Assembly (NCBI GenBank): GCA_029948255.1
Contig: JALIZF010001268.1
Span: forward strand, 124,001 to 188,000
Length of the DNA: 64,000 nt
DNA from: Telmatactis stephensoni
Lineage: Eukaryota; Cnidaria; Anthozoa; Actiniaria; Isophelliidae
Reading direction: 5' to 3'
Shown: positions 22,110 through 33,986 of the stretch, piece by piece
Position numbering within the stretch: position 1 is the first letter of the stretch
How the letters are laid out: every line of letters begins with the position of its first letter
Made by a program: the position numbers and the translations under genes
The notes under the pieces: model-generated
What the model was told of the DNA's origin: nothing
Seen by the model: only the letters and a program-made list of their open reading frames with translations
The model's database searches: none

Positions 22110-23480
22110 TCATAGTGCTACCAGATGAAATTCTGGTGAAGATCCTAAGTTACACTTCAGTTGAAGAAATTATGACTTCCTTCTGCCGTGTTTCAATGAG
22201 ATGGTTGAGGATTTGCGACACAAATTGCCTCTGGAATATTGTCCCGATTGATGAATGGATGATTGACCATATTGATCAACTACCTATGGCAACAATCATG
22301 AAACATGCAACATCTTTCACATATTTTTCAATGCGAAATGTAACTATCCAGTATTCATCAGTAAAACTGTTCAGTAATTTAGGGAATTCCTCCAAACTAA
22401 TATATCTAGATCTAAGTTGGCAGCATGGATTATGTGATGTTGATTTTTTAGGTAATAATGCCTGTCCAAATTTAGAATACCTATTTCTTGATAGTTGTGA
22501 AAGTTTGGAAGCAAATAGTGTTATCGAAACTTTAAAACATTTAAATAAACTTAAGATGCTTTCCTTGTACGGTTTAGTTATTCAGCCAGATAAGTTACAT
22601 GATGTTGCACATTTCAATATGCCAAAACTTCAAAGTTTAGGTTTGACAGGTGCAATTCTTTCCCTTGAGAGTACCGAAAATGTATTTGTTAACTTTCCCT
22701 CAAGGTAGTTAAGGCCTGGGTTTGACCTTGTTTGACCTTGGAAAGTTTTTGTTCTGCTATATAAGATATAACAATGCAAAACTTATTTCACTTGGCACAA
22801 TGTTAAATAATAACTAGTTGAGTAACCTTAACTTAGTTTTTTGGATATAGGGTAGTCACGTGACCAATTACGACGAAACTTCGTTTTTCTTGAATCCTCA
22901 ATTCAATTTCACTTAAAAAACAGAAATAACACCTCTAATGCATAAAGAAGGTTTAATCCTAAATAGTTTTGTGTAGACATATGGACTTTTGACAATTGGC
23001 TGGGAGATATTAAACAAAGTATTATTTTGAGTTTTGGTCACATGACCTGTTTTGCTAAAAATCGCTTTAATGAAAATCGATAGTCATGTTCTCTAATCAA
23101 AATGGAATAGACTCACTTAAAAGAACTACGTTTCAAGCATTTGCGTTTTCTTTGCGCTAATACTCGAGTGCGGAAAAATTTTCAAACATTTTGTTACAAT
23201 AAACGACCTAACTGGTCACGTGACCGCTCAAATCACAAACTTAGCACTTAAGGCTCATCGTTTTATGAATATCTAACGTTGTGACGAATATCATATATTT
23301 CTGGTTTAAAATTCGTGCTACAGCACAAAAAAACATATTTCGCCCAATTTAGCCACTAGCCCAGGCCTTAACTACCTTGAGCCAGCCCTCCTTTTTATAC
23401 AAGTCTCTAAATACATACTTGAAAAAGAAGCTTTCAGAAGTCTGGCATCAGATTACGATGTTAGCATAACTTTTATGTAA
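22110..23480 (+). CDS. F-box / leucine-rich repeat protein, interrupted by a MITE
   Basis: The frame opens after an acceptor-like tattcatag at 22101-22109. Residues 1-40 form an F-box (LPDEILVKILSYTSVEEIM, W at its end), the Skp1-binding part of an SCF ubiquitin ligase substrate receptor. About 150 residues with leucine-rich repeats follow (YLDLSWQHGLCDVDFL, LEYLFLDSCESLEANSV, KLKMLSLYGL). The frame stops at 22706 inside a 683-bp MITE. Without the MITE and one CC dinucleotide, it runs in phase into 23384-23480, which codes a charged C-terminus ending DYDVSITFM before a TAA. The gene lies between the ends of the hAT element and reads the same way as its transposase. An upstream exon with the start codon must exist or was lost. 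Confidence 0.6.
22699..23381. mobile_element. MITE inside the F-box/LRR exon
   Basis: The ends CTCAAGGTAGTTAAGGCCTG and their complement at 23360-23381 are near-perfect, 683 bp apart. CC flanks both sides; removing the element and one CC restores the exon frame. It is non-coding. It contains three 10-12-bp palindromes of the GTCACRTGAC type at about 22855, 23037 and 23214. Confidence 0.7.
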
Positions 23481-23709
23481 GTTTTGTTAATTAAACTGCA
23501 ATAAAGTTAATAATAAGTTGGCTATTAAAGTGTATATTTCATAATTTTATTTTTAAGAATGAAACTTAAAAACATTTAAGGGTGTTGTACTATTGGTACT
23601 CAGATTAAAGGAGATCTCCGCAAAAGCTTCCATAATCTATAAAATAAGCCATCTCATCTGATAACTTTTTGGTTATTTTTTTTCCTGATCGTTAACTAAA
23701 ACTAGTTTT

Positions 23710-26047
23710 TTGTTCCCATCAGGGGATACAGAAAAAGAACCAAGAAGTTATAACCCCACGTACACAAGTGTGTCACCCCACGACGTCTGTCATGTTTTAC
23801 ACAAATCTGATTTAAATAACGCTGAAAAGATTCGAATCATTCAAACCTGCTGGAAACCAGATCATTCTACTATTTTACACAAACAGTGTATTGGCTCGAG
23901 AAAGTTATCTTTCCAGTTGAAGTGGCTTGAGCAGCGCAGGTGGTTGGTCTACAGTAAAGAAACAGAATTTGAAGGTGGTTGGTGTCTCTTGTGTGTGGTT
24001 TTTAAGCAATCAAGAAAAGAAAAATTTTGAATCTTTTGTAAATAGCCCGTTCAGAAAATATGTCAAATCCAAGGAGTGCTTTGATAGTCATGAAGCAAAT
24101 AACTACCACAAGAAAAGTATGGAACATGCTTCAATTGCTCGTGCACAAGCAGAAAATGTAGGTCTACGGATCGACACTCAGATTAATCATGCCTCCATTG
24201 AAAATATTGAAAAAAATAGAAGCATTTTGCCCCACGTAGTTAATGCTGTTCTTTTTTGTGCAAAACAACAAATTTCTCTCCGTGGTCATAGAGATGACAG
24301 TGTTCAGTTTGATATAGATGCTGAGAAGAATGAAGGGAATTTTGTTGCATTGGTTCGTCTTATGGCTGAATGCAATCCAGATCTCAAAGACCACCTCATC
24401 AATGGACCTAAGAATGCTCGTTACACAAGTAAGAACATTCAAAATGACATAATCAAAATAGCAGCTGATTTAGTTCGAAATGATGTTCGCAAGTGCTTGG
24501 AGAAAACACCACATTTTTCTTTAATAGCCGACGAGACTACGACTCAAGGAAGAGAAGTGCTGGCAGTTTGCCTGCGTTTTCTTGATATTAGAGATCCTTC
24601 CGAACCAAAGAAATGCGAATGTCTTTTGGATGTTCGACATTTAGAACGTACCACTGGAGTAGCCATTTCTGCCGCCATCTTGGAATCATTAACAGACAAT
24701 GCTATCGACATAAGCCAATGCCGCGGTCAAGCCTACGATACAACCGCATCGATGAGTTCAGACAAAGTTGGTGTTCAGTCTGAGATTTCAAAACACGCTC
24801 CAGATGCAGGCTATCAGGGATGCTGTTTGCATTCTTTAAACTTAGTAATATGCCATGCATGCAAGATCTCTCCGATACAAAACATGATGGATTCATGTCA
24901 TGAACTCTTTAAATTTTTTGACAATTCGCCGAAACGGCAAAATTTTCTTAACACAGTCATCGATGCACTAGCGCCTGAAAATCGAAAGCGCAGACTTAAA
25001 GACTTATGCAAGACTCGATGGGTTGCTAGGCATGATACCTTCGAAACCCTCTATTCTCTTTATGAGTTTATTGTCATTGCCCTGAATGAAATTTGCCTTC
25101 CAACTGACGACGAGAGGTTCTATCCAGAGGGTGACAACTGGAACTGGGACAGGAACACTAAAACCAAAGCAAATGGCTTACGACATACGTTTGTGAACTT
25201 TGGACACATAGTCAGTTTCATATGCGCCAAAGAGGTACTTGAACCAATGCGACCACTAGTTAAAGCTCTACAAGGAAGACTGATGGAAGTGTACCTAGGT
25301 TTTAGTAGAATTGATGAAGTAGCAAGTTCCTATGCTGAAATCCATAGTGAAGTCGACACGTGGTTTCAGTGTATATATGCGAACGTCCAAGCATTGGCAG
25401 ATTTGGTAGGGTCAACAGAACAGTTTCCAAGGGTGACCAGCACACAAAGAAACCGAAACAACTGTCCCGCCGATACTGCAGCGGAATACTGGAAGCGAAC
25501 TGTTGTTATTCCTTTCCTCGATATTGTCTGCGAGGAAATAAAGTGCCGTTTTAGCGAGGAGAAGAGATCACACTATGAGTTATGTGCTCTTGTACCAGAA
25601 GTAATCATTGACAAGACGACGGAAGAGGTCGTAAACCTAAGTCAAACTCTTCTCGCAAAATGGGGTCATCTAATGCCAATCTCAGCAAGTTTCGAAAGTG
25701 AATTGATTCGATGGTATAACTTTTGGAGAAAACAGCCAAAACCAGCACTTTCCCAGAGTGTAACCTCTCTACTGACGAATAAAGCAGATGAGACATTTTT
25801 TCCAAATGTGAGGGAGCTTCTAAACATTCTTACGATTTTACCCATGGGGAGTACAGAAGCAGAAAGGTCATTTTCATGCGTAAGAAGAGTGCACACATGG
25901 CTTCGGAGCACAATGTCTACTGAAAGGCTTGGCAATTTAGCCGTTTTGGCAATGAATGGTCGTGTGGTGCCCTTGAATACCAAGGAAATTTGCAAGCAAT
26001 TCGTGATGATACATCCACGAAGAATGTCAGCTTCTTCTCTCTTTTAA
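23710..26047 (+). CDS. hAT transposase (TTF zinc finger, DUF4371, dimerisation domain)
   Basis: It probably starts after an acceptor (gttcccatcag) near 23722. The first frame (to 24030) carries the TTF-type finger: RKLSFQLKWLEQRRWLVYS then GGWCLLCVVF. A one-base loss in an A run (about 24020-24024) shifts the rest into the frame 23927-26047. That part has ISLRGHRDD, IADETTT (first catalytic Asp), GQAYDTTASM (second Asp), CCLHSLNL (the C-x2-H motif), and the C-terminal hAT dimerisation region LLNILTILPMGSTEAERSFS. The family is the ZMYM/THAP0-like hAT group. The frameshift makes this copy probably inactive unless corrected at RNA level. It ends about 150 bp before the right inverted repeat. 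Confidence 0.9.
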
Positions 26048-26420
26048 GGTCAGTTATGACGATTGTAGATATTTTATCTGTTATTTTAAACCAGTGACTG
26101 ATCACGTGAACCCCTTTGCGCTTCGTGAATATTCAAAATACATTCGTGGTTTTGGTATCTCAGTCACCCCCCTCTCAAAAATCCTAGATCCGCCCCTGCT
26201 GCTATAGTTTTCAAGTGATGCTGCAGATGGAATCTCCAGAGACAGTATTTTCCATTCTGAAAACAAGATTTGCAACAGGTTGGACTCCATTACTGTTGAA
26301 CCTATACACACTGAGCACCATCTTTATATTAATTCTATTCTTTCTTATTTTACATAGCACCACCGATTGTTATATACGACAATGCATGTGGCCTACAATG
26401 CGATTTAATGAAACTATAAG

Positions 26421-27690
26421 TTGATAGTTTGCCAATTCGTTCACAGCCAGAGGAAAATCACCCTACTACTTTGCAGCTTGATTCAGTTCACTGTTGTATT
26501 TTTATGAATATTTTATATTTATATACCTTCAAAGCAAACAATATCTCGTTTCAGATACACTAAGCAAGCAACTGTACCAGTGCTGTTCTCTAGCTTTTTT
26601 GTCTGTAGGACATTGAAGAAAAAATTTATAAATATATACACTTCAAAATTCAATCACTGCTGTAAACATGTATTGCAAGCAAGGAAACCTGTTGAATGGT
26701 CAAGTGAGTGGACAATGCACTACTCTCGAGTCAAAAACTTCAAGACATTCCCAGTTAACTCTCATGACCATTCCAATCAATCGCTTAGATCATGTGACTT
26801 TTTTATGCTTTTAAATATGGAAAAAAAGTAATTTAACCGGCCCTGTTCAATGATTTTAGAACTTATACAAGAGGAAAAGATTATAAATTTCAGACTTATT
26901 ACTTTTTATCTCTCAAATTCTAGCGACCCAGCTGTTCCATTCAAAGAAATCTGGAGGGACCAGGGTATGGCCCTAAGTTATTTGGGAGGCTCTCAGGATT
27001 TCAAGTCGCTGAGCACTGTAATAATGTATCTTTTTCACTGAATTTTGTAGCCATGTGTTATATATACGACATTTTAAATATCAGCCAAAAGCAGTGGAAA
27101 AATTATTGGGGGGCGAGCTATTGCCCTTGCCCTTCCCCTTTCTACAGCCCTGAGGACTAAACCTAACTCGGGTTGTCAAGACTTCTCCTTGCAGTGGAAC
27201 GTGTGTCACAGTAGTAACTTGGAAATGACATATTCTTGATAAATCTTTGCCAAACTTTTTCTTTCATTTTCAGAACCATTCCAGCTTCCCAGCCTAAACT
27301 CCACCTCCTTAAATTATCTCATACCTGTGACTGTTGCTAGGCAAAGTCACTTTAACATTAAGTTAGCTAAGTGGATTAGCACAATCACAACAGACATAGT
27401 TTAAGGAGATAGTAAAAAAGCTTAGTACTGCCAGTCTATTATTAGTTACCTGCCTGAGGTTTGTGTCATTATTTTAGCTGTTAGTCATACCCTGTAAAAA
27501 TCTGCCCTGAAATGGAATGTCCCATAACTAGATACTTTAGTTCAGAGTTGTTACTCTAGTGTTTAGTTTTGATTATGGATCGAAAGTACAAGTGGTACAA
27601 GTATTAATTCTCGTTCAAGTTTTAAGTGGCTAGACAAGATAAATCATCTGATATAATTATACTGTGATCATAGACAGTTTACAAGCCTCT
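26421..27690. other. No confident gene; possible KDZ exon remains
   Basis: It follows the last readable KDZ exon on the same strand. A short stretch after ctcaaattctag near 26922 is open (PAVPFKEIWRDQGMALSYLG), and another lies near 26660-26760, but no domain is recognised. Confidence 0.3.
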
Positions 27691-27719
27691 TTACAAGCTT
27701 TGACGAATTACCACCAGGC

Positions 27720-28279
27720 ATGCCGAATACCTCTACAGCTACAAATGCCCAAGCTAGTGTTGACAAATTGCAAACAAGGTGAGCAAAGCAAGTGTTTTGT
27801 TAGACACACCATTTGAACATCTATTAAGAATTGACAAAACCTCAGTAACACTAGCAAAAAAATCAAACCAGTGTCACCTTTGAAACTTGTCCTGGAAGTG
27901 TACCAAGTACTAGTAGCCAAGTTCAGTACATCACTGTTCCCACTGTTCAGCTAAACCTGAGCGTCCTGCAGTAGATGAACTTTCAATATTTAGAGACAAC
28001 AATACGAACACAACACCTCCAACTCCACAGAAACATCATATTAGATCTACTGCCAGGACTAGAAGAACTTGGAATGCAGACAATGCCAAAACAGTGTTTG
28101 ACAATGCTGACGCCATGATATCACGTACTATCCAGATCACCAAAGTGAATGTGCACAGCTTAATCGGAAGCAACACTGATGATCTCTTAGTTGATCTCGA
28201 TGGATTTCATTTTGAAAGCAAGGAAGAACTAGTAGAAGAATGTGACAGACTGCTGGACAAATATGATAACAACCGATGA
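27720..28279 (+). pseudogene. Unrecognised gene fragment
   Basis: After damaged sequence, a frame is open from about 27925 to 28279 (about 118 codons). It begins HHCSHCSAKPERPAVDE, which contains a C-x2-C pair, continues through a basic patch, and ends with DGFHFESKEELVEECDRLLD. No family is recognised. It lies upstream of the RecQ-like remains and could be part of the same lost element. Confidence 0.35.
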
Positions 28280-29330
28280 AACAGATGATGAAAACAACAC
28301 AAACTACATTCAGTGTTTCACGATAGTGGGATCCCACTGGGAGCAGGGGTATCAAGACAGCTTGGAATAATGTTATGAACTAATTGTAAACAAGGAGAAT
28401 GTGAATGTTAGAACAAAACAATATTTGTGACTGTAATGCCATAAAATTTGAAGTGTTCCAAGGTGGACAATGGTACATCATGGTGTATTGTGGGATAGAA
28501 AAAAACCCACAGCTTAAACTTGCCCTACACAGTCTACTGTTTGTTTGAACATTAATAATTTGAGAAGGATATGGGTCAACCAAACAAGGGAATACAGATT
28601 CACTGCTGGAGTGAACATTGTTAAAAGGGCGCAGTGGGGGAAAAGATGACCAAAACAACATGTACAACTCATATATTCCTGTGTAACATGTCATAGGTCA
28701 GCTAGTTTTGTTTTAATGCACTCTAGGATTAAGGTAAAATAACAAATTACACAAATTAAAGTTGTAAGTGGATGAAAAAAAAATTAAAATAGGAAATGAC
28801 GTGAAACTTCTCAATAATTACGAAAAGCAACATTTTCTTTACATTCAAATGAGACTAATAGAAATTGTCAAGCATTTTAGTATTTAAGTTGTGAGTAAAT
28901 GACATCATTTATTGTTCTTTTAGGCTTTATATCAAAATTTCTCTTCGAAAATGAGCTTGAAATGCAGATTGTTGGGCAGTAGCTAGTTATTTAATTGCAT
29001 TCATCTTTAGATAGGAATAATCAGCTTCCAATTTTTATCGATTTTAGATAGATATGTATGTTTATTGAAAAAATACTCGCAGCCTAAGGGCTGAATTGCA
29101 TGTATATACAAAATAATATATTTGAATAAAATTGATAAATATATAAAATTGAATGATATTGAAAACGTGAATTACAAAATTGGATTTAATCCTTACCCCA
29201 ATGTTCATTGCAGTCTCAGCTTCTATGTTTTGAAGGGTCAATGTTTGTGTAAATAGGTATATATGAAGGCCAGATGTCCCTGATAGCCCAAATATGAAAA
29301 ATATGAATTTTGAAAAATTTTATGTTATGA
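28280..29330. other. No gene seen
   Basis: AT-rich sequence; the open frames have no domain or splice support. Confidence 0.4.
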
Positions 29331-31408
29331 ATTTATTTGAAATTTCAGTTGTGACATTGCAAATTTTGTACAAAACATCGTGTTCTTCTTCCTCAATACA
29401 AACATGTTCAGGATCAACAAAGTACAAATATTTACAGATATCAAATCTTTTTCGAGATCTAAACATCGAAATCTTCACATCCCCTGAAAGGATGGAGAAA
29501 CATAGACGTTTTGCAGAAACATGATGATCGTTTCCTTGTTGTAGTAGTGGACGAATTTCACTGTTTTTAACTGGTATGCAAAAGATAAAAAGCTTATTGA
29601 CTCACCTTACTTTAATCTTGCAGGGAAACTACAGCAAAAGAGAAACCCCTATTCTCGTGGAAATATATGGGCTGTTGTCAAGATGCCAATTTTATATCTA
29701 ACCACTACAGCAATTCAAAAGACGAGAAGAAAGATCATTAGAATGCTACATATGAATAAAGACAAAAGTGATTTCTCTCTCTCCCAAAAAGAGAAAATCA
29801 AATTTGCTGTTGGGCAGCCAGAGAAAGACAAAACTAATTTGCCTGGTTAGTTAAGGATATAAGAGACAACTATGAACAAACTCTAAAAACTGTCATTTTT
29901 TGTTCATCATTTAAAGAGTGTGGAGGCCTTTATGAAATTTTTGAGGAGCATTTACCTAACACTTCCAGTGTCGCCATGTTTCATGCCAGAACCCCAGAAA
30001 GAATTAAGAATAATGTCCTGGCAGGCTTTACTCAAGTAGATGACAAGATAAGAGTCATGGTAGCCACCAGTGCATTTGGGATGGGTGTAGATATCCCAAA
30101 CATCAGAAGAGTCATCCATTTCGGTGTACCACAAGACATGGAGTCTTATGTCCAGGCTGTAGGAAGAGGAAGACGAGATAGTACAGATGTCTGTGCTGTT
30201 TTATATTACAGAAATTAACATCTACATCATTGGGATGACAAAATGCACCATTTTGTCAGAAACAAGGAAGAATGCAGATGACTGCAAATACTTCAGTATT
30301 TTAAACAAAACAAAAAACAAAACAAAAACAAGGAAAAATATGTCTTCACAGGTGTTGTGACATTTGCTCACTAACATGTAAATGTGGTGCATGTCCAAAA
30401 TAATTATATAAACAATCTGCCTATTGTGATGGCAGTCAAAGAAACTCTTACTCGCCAGTTTACAGAGGAAGACAAAGAGACATTTGTATCTGTTTTAAAG
30501 GATGTTAGAGGGGAACAACATCAGTTCTTGGAACAAAGTTCTTTGAAAATATGCTAAGTGACAGTGTCATTACATAGTTGGCAGAGAACTTGGGAAACGT
30601 TTTTACAGCACAATATATTATGGAAAACTTTCCCATTCTAGATGAAAGGGTCGCCACAAAAGTGTTAAGTGTTGTCGATGACATGTTTAGAGATATAACT
30701 GAGGCAACAAGTGTGAAAATGTTGGATTGTGATGAGGACTTTTATTTTTCTTCTGTAATTGAAAGTTGCCATTCTCTACAGATTTGGACTACAACTCCAG
30801 ACTATTATCTCTATCAATGATTCCATTATGTTACTGGCATGAATATCTGGACATGGTATTTTTCTTCAAGGTTACTCACAATATTGTCAACTTGAAACCA
30901 TCTGTTCTTCCCATTGTTCGTACATCATCAAGACCAACGCGAGCATCGACAGGGATTGCACCAACGTACATAGTACAAAGATGCAAAACATCCACTTACC
31001 AAAGATCATTCCTTGTCAGAGGTTGCCGTATTTGGAACATTTTAGCAGAAGACCTAAAGTTAACTATGAATAACTTAAACACCTTCAAGTCCACAATAAT
31101 GTCATATTATGTCTTATGTCTCAACAATACTTATAACTGTGAAGACTCATGTACATTTAAATCTATTTGTTTGAAATGTAATACTGCCAGAAATCTTAGT
31201 TACCAAGTTAAATGTTGTATGTAAATGATTTTTATATCTGGGTCCGCAGTAATTGGCTAACGCTGTTGTGGTCAACCATGTCATTGTCAATTAATAGTTT
31301 AACTTTATTTGTATTTCCTAACGGCAATGACGAAGCTAATAAAATGAAATAAAATAAAATAAAAATGAAAGCCTGTGTGATAATGATACAAGTGATGATT
31401 CAGATTAA
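29331..31408 (+). pseudogene. RecQ-like helicase, decayed and split by a LINE
   Basis: Helicase motifs appear in order despite frame breaks: RFLVVVVDEFHCF near 29530 (motif II, DEFH instead of the usual DEAH/DEVH), YLTTTAIQKTRRKIIRML near 29695 (motif III region), then a long open stretch with CSSFKECGGLYEIFE, AMFHARTPERIKN, MVATSAFGMGVDIPNIRRVI (motif V) and QAVGRGRRD (motif VI). A RecQ-type cysteine cluster follows (ECR, then CCDICSLTCKCGACP, near 30268-30400) with an in-frame TGA. The last block (30578-30765) is cut by a LINE. Skipping it and one GAAAG restores the frame to a short acidic end and a stop at 31406. Motif I (Walker A) is not seen. Confidence 0.75.
30766..31366 (+). mobile_element. 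LINE 3' end inserted in the RecQ-like gene
   Basis: A strongly 5'-truncated copy (about 600 bp) codes only the C-terminal region of ORF2 (CYWHEYLDMVFFFKVTHNIV, CLKCNTARN) without frame damage. Its 3' UTR (GGGTCCGCAGTAATTGG) and A-rich (AAATA)n tail match the LINE at 19.8-21.4 kb. A GAAAG direct repeat (30761-30765 and 31367-31371) flanks it, and the host frame reads through after removal. This makes it the younger event. Confidence 0.85.
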
Positions 31409-32740
31409 GTGAATTTTTGTCAATAAGTTCACTAAACTGTAAGTATATTATATAATCTTCAATCATTTATCAATGCAAGTATAAGGAATATTTACTGTAC
31501 AAATCGAAACATTAGGCATGCATGCTCAAAAAATCCCCATACCTTTGGTAAAACTAGCAGCAAATGTCAGAATATGTATTGGGAATTTCTTTATATTACA
31601 TTGTTTATATATCAGCTGTTTTTAGTTTTGTCGTTGCTTTTATTTGTTTCTATTTTTATCTGAAATTCCACACTATTTACATGTATTTGAGAAGTTTGCT
31701 ACTTGCTCTGGTTACATAATACTTAATTCAATTTAATTGTGCAACATTATTGCTGGTAAAGAGATCTTTCAATGGGGTGACTGTGTGAACAGTGCAAATA
31801 TCTTTTTACCGACACAATTGTTGCTCTGAGTCCCTGGTGAAATTAAATATATTATTTACATGTAGATTTTAATATGTTCAACAAAATCATAGAATTATTT
31901 ACAATATTCAGTGTAGACATTATTACACTCAAGTGTTATATAGTCTCAACAATCTAAAGTTGCTGTCAAAGAGTAGTTAGAAAAATGGTAGTGATTTTCT
32001 TTAAGGCCTTTCCTCAAAGAACTTGCAACAAGCTTCTTTACTTGCAGTACATACTTGAGTAAGTTGCACATTTTAAAACTTGCTAGCTCACTGCTAGTGC
32101 TTTGATCCATGATTGGATAATGTAAAATGGTCTTTAACCAATAGAAAAAATGGCAAAGTGGTTGGAAGTAAACTATAAGCACATTGGTTTTTTAGTATTT
32201 ACCAAGTAGTACTAACAATTTCACTCAAGCTTTCAAAATAACAAGATCACAGTGTCATTTCAAGTGTCATTTCAGATTAATGATGATTTCACTGGATAGT
32301 GATACATTTGCACATGTGATCTTTGAATTTCAATACTTAATGATTATTAATTATTAAAAGCACTTTAAATAAATTTTGCTAATGAAAGCTCTGAAAGTTA
32401 ATATTAATGACAATTAAGATTTGCGTTTAGTTTAGTTTCTCATAATACCATGACTGTTTTCTTTAGAATGATAGAAAAACCAAATATTATCAGGGCATGG
32501 TTATTATTTTACTGGGCATACTTGCTTGTAAAGATGGTTCTGTCTGTGCAATCGATTCCTGTGTCTCTTTATCCATTTCTGCAGCTTCTTTGGGGATAAG
32601 GCTTGAAACATTTCTCTCTGTAATGTAGGGAATGCTGCATATTTCCTTCCAGGCTCGAAGTTAAACACTTTTCCCTGTGAACCTGGTCGAAGATAAGGGA
32701 GAAATCTTTAATAGTTTGCTTATTGCAGTGATGACCAGAT
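31409..32740. other. No gene seen
   Basis: AT-rich sequence without domains. 32101-32150 has two CCAAT-like words in a small inverted arrangement. Confidence 0.4.
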
Positions 32741-33660
32741 TTTGACTTGAGCCCTAAATCAACTTTGGTTTGCTTGATGAGTTTCTCAATAGGTGCTGCT
32801 ACACTAACAACAGAATCATCATTGACATTTGGAAAACCCAATGCTCATATTTCTTCTTTTGCCAGTAGTTTGCCAGTAGCAAAGAAGAAAGTTAGTGAGT
32901 CTGAATTTGAGAGCAAAAACTCTGATGGTTCAGTAGAATCATAAGTAAACAATGAAGAAGAAGAAAAGTCGAACTACAAAGAAGAGACTGTTAAAACTAA
33001 GAAAGTAACTAAGGCCAAACATGGATCAAATACTTCCTTGAAGTGGACTTCCGCTTGTTGGTTGCTTCGTTTCCTTCTTGCAAAGAGGCCACAAATTCCG
33101 AAATCGTTGTTGGTCTATACAAAGACTTCATGTCAAAGTTGGCCAACACGAGGCTCAATGAGTAAAAATGCGCTAAAGAGAGAGACTTGAAAAACAAAGG
33201 GAGGTTGTGAATGCTGACAAAATGCAACATCCTAAACTTAAAGCCTATGCTATTGCATAGCCTATGCTATATGCTACTTTCCCAAACGCTGGAAAGACCT
33301 TTCACTCTACCAGCTACTAATCCTGCAAAATTATCACCAGTTCTATGTGCGGGCCTGGCTTGAGTACGATAAGGCCTTCCAGGAGCACTCAGCAGCGAGT
33401 AAACTCACAGATTGGTCCAAGATTAACAGCCAGCTATTCAGTCACCACACCCAGGGATCTGTGTCACATGCTATATCTCAGTGCTATATTGGTTGAAAAC
33501 TCTGAACACAAGGGATCGACCAATAGTGACACGATATGTCGTTAATGGAATTGTGGGCAGTGTTCATCTCACTATACTGCCTGTCAATATTCACACAAGT
33601 TGTCTTGTTTTGGCCGCCATCACTCGATTGATTGCCTGAGTTCTGCTAAAGAGTACTAAT
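32741..33660 (+). pseudogene. DIRS-like retroelement, Gag part
   Basis: The open stretch 32747-32944 (serine/acid-rich) is followed, after breaks, by YVRAWLEYDKAFQEHSAASK and WSKINSQLF (about 33337-33450), then a cysteine/histidine cluster, WNCGQCSSHYTACQYSHKL (about 33550). The order W-x-YD-x-AF, LTDW, C/H cluster is that of Gag proteins of DIRS-type elements in marine invertebrates. Several stops show decay. The RT of what I take to be the same element resumes at 35.5 kb, after two inserted elements. Confidence 0.55.
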
Positions 33661-33986
33661 TGGAGTCCAAGAGTCCAAGTCCAATTTTGCTGAGTTGCTG
33701 GAAATCGCAAGTGCTTAAAGCATAGTTCTTTCAGAAATGACTTCTTTCTATTGTTAGCTATTGTTTTTGCCCTCACGATTTGTTCACGTCTATGTTTCCT
33801 GTTCTTGGGCTAGTCTAATGAAAATCACTCGCATGAATACATAATATATATAAAGACAAACAGGCTAAATAACTGATTTGTAATGTCCTAATGATTGTTT
33901 CAGTGCATTGCAGGCCATTTGTGATTTTTACATTACTTTGTGACTTAAGCCGTACTCTAGATCAAGGTTACAGGAACATGTATTAA

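Larger units (their letters stand above)
19211..26199 (+). mobile_element. hAT transposon, 6,989 bp, 5-bp target duplication
   Basis: The left end CAGGGGCGGATTTAGGGG and the right end (complement of CTAGATCCGCCCCTG) form the terminal inverted repeats. Direct CTGCT repeats flank it (19206-19210 and 26200-26204). It sits inside a KDZ exon whose frame is restored when the element and one CTGCT are removed, so the borders are secure. Contents in order: a gene-free left part, a LINE, two palindromic elements, an F-box/LRR gene broken by a MITE, and the transposase. Most hAT elements duplicate 8 bp; 5 bp is unusual, although repeat libraries name groups (hAT5) that may fit. Confidence 0.8.
18835..26420 (+). 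pseudogene. KDZ-type transposase exons, split by a hAT insertion
   Basis: Exon 1 (about 18835-19081) ends with GIVTMHCKH and a donor (G/GTATGT). Exon 2 starts after tgtattttcag at 19202, is cut at 19210 by the hAT element, and resumes at 26205 to 26278. Removing the hAT and one CTGCT copy gives an open, in-phase exon with YSFQVM and ESPETVFSILKTRFAT. Exon 3 (from 26358, acceptor ttacatag) reads APPIVIYDNACGLQC. The order HC-H-x-IC-x-x-F, ESP, RTRF-like, YDNAC fits the catalytic part of Kyakuja-Dileera-Zisupton transposases as I recall them. A stop follows in exon 3, so this is a fragment. Confidence 0.6.

Noticed and set aside
24164..26105. Minus-strand frames within the hAT transposase
   Set aside because: They are shadows of the coding strand and lack domains.
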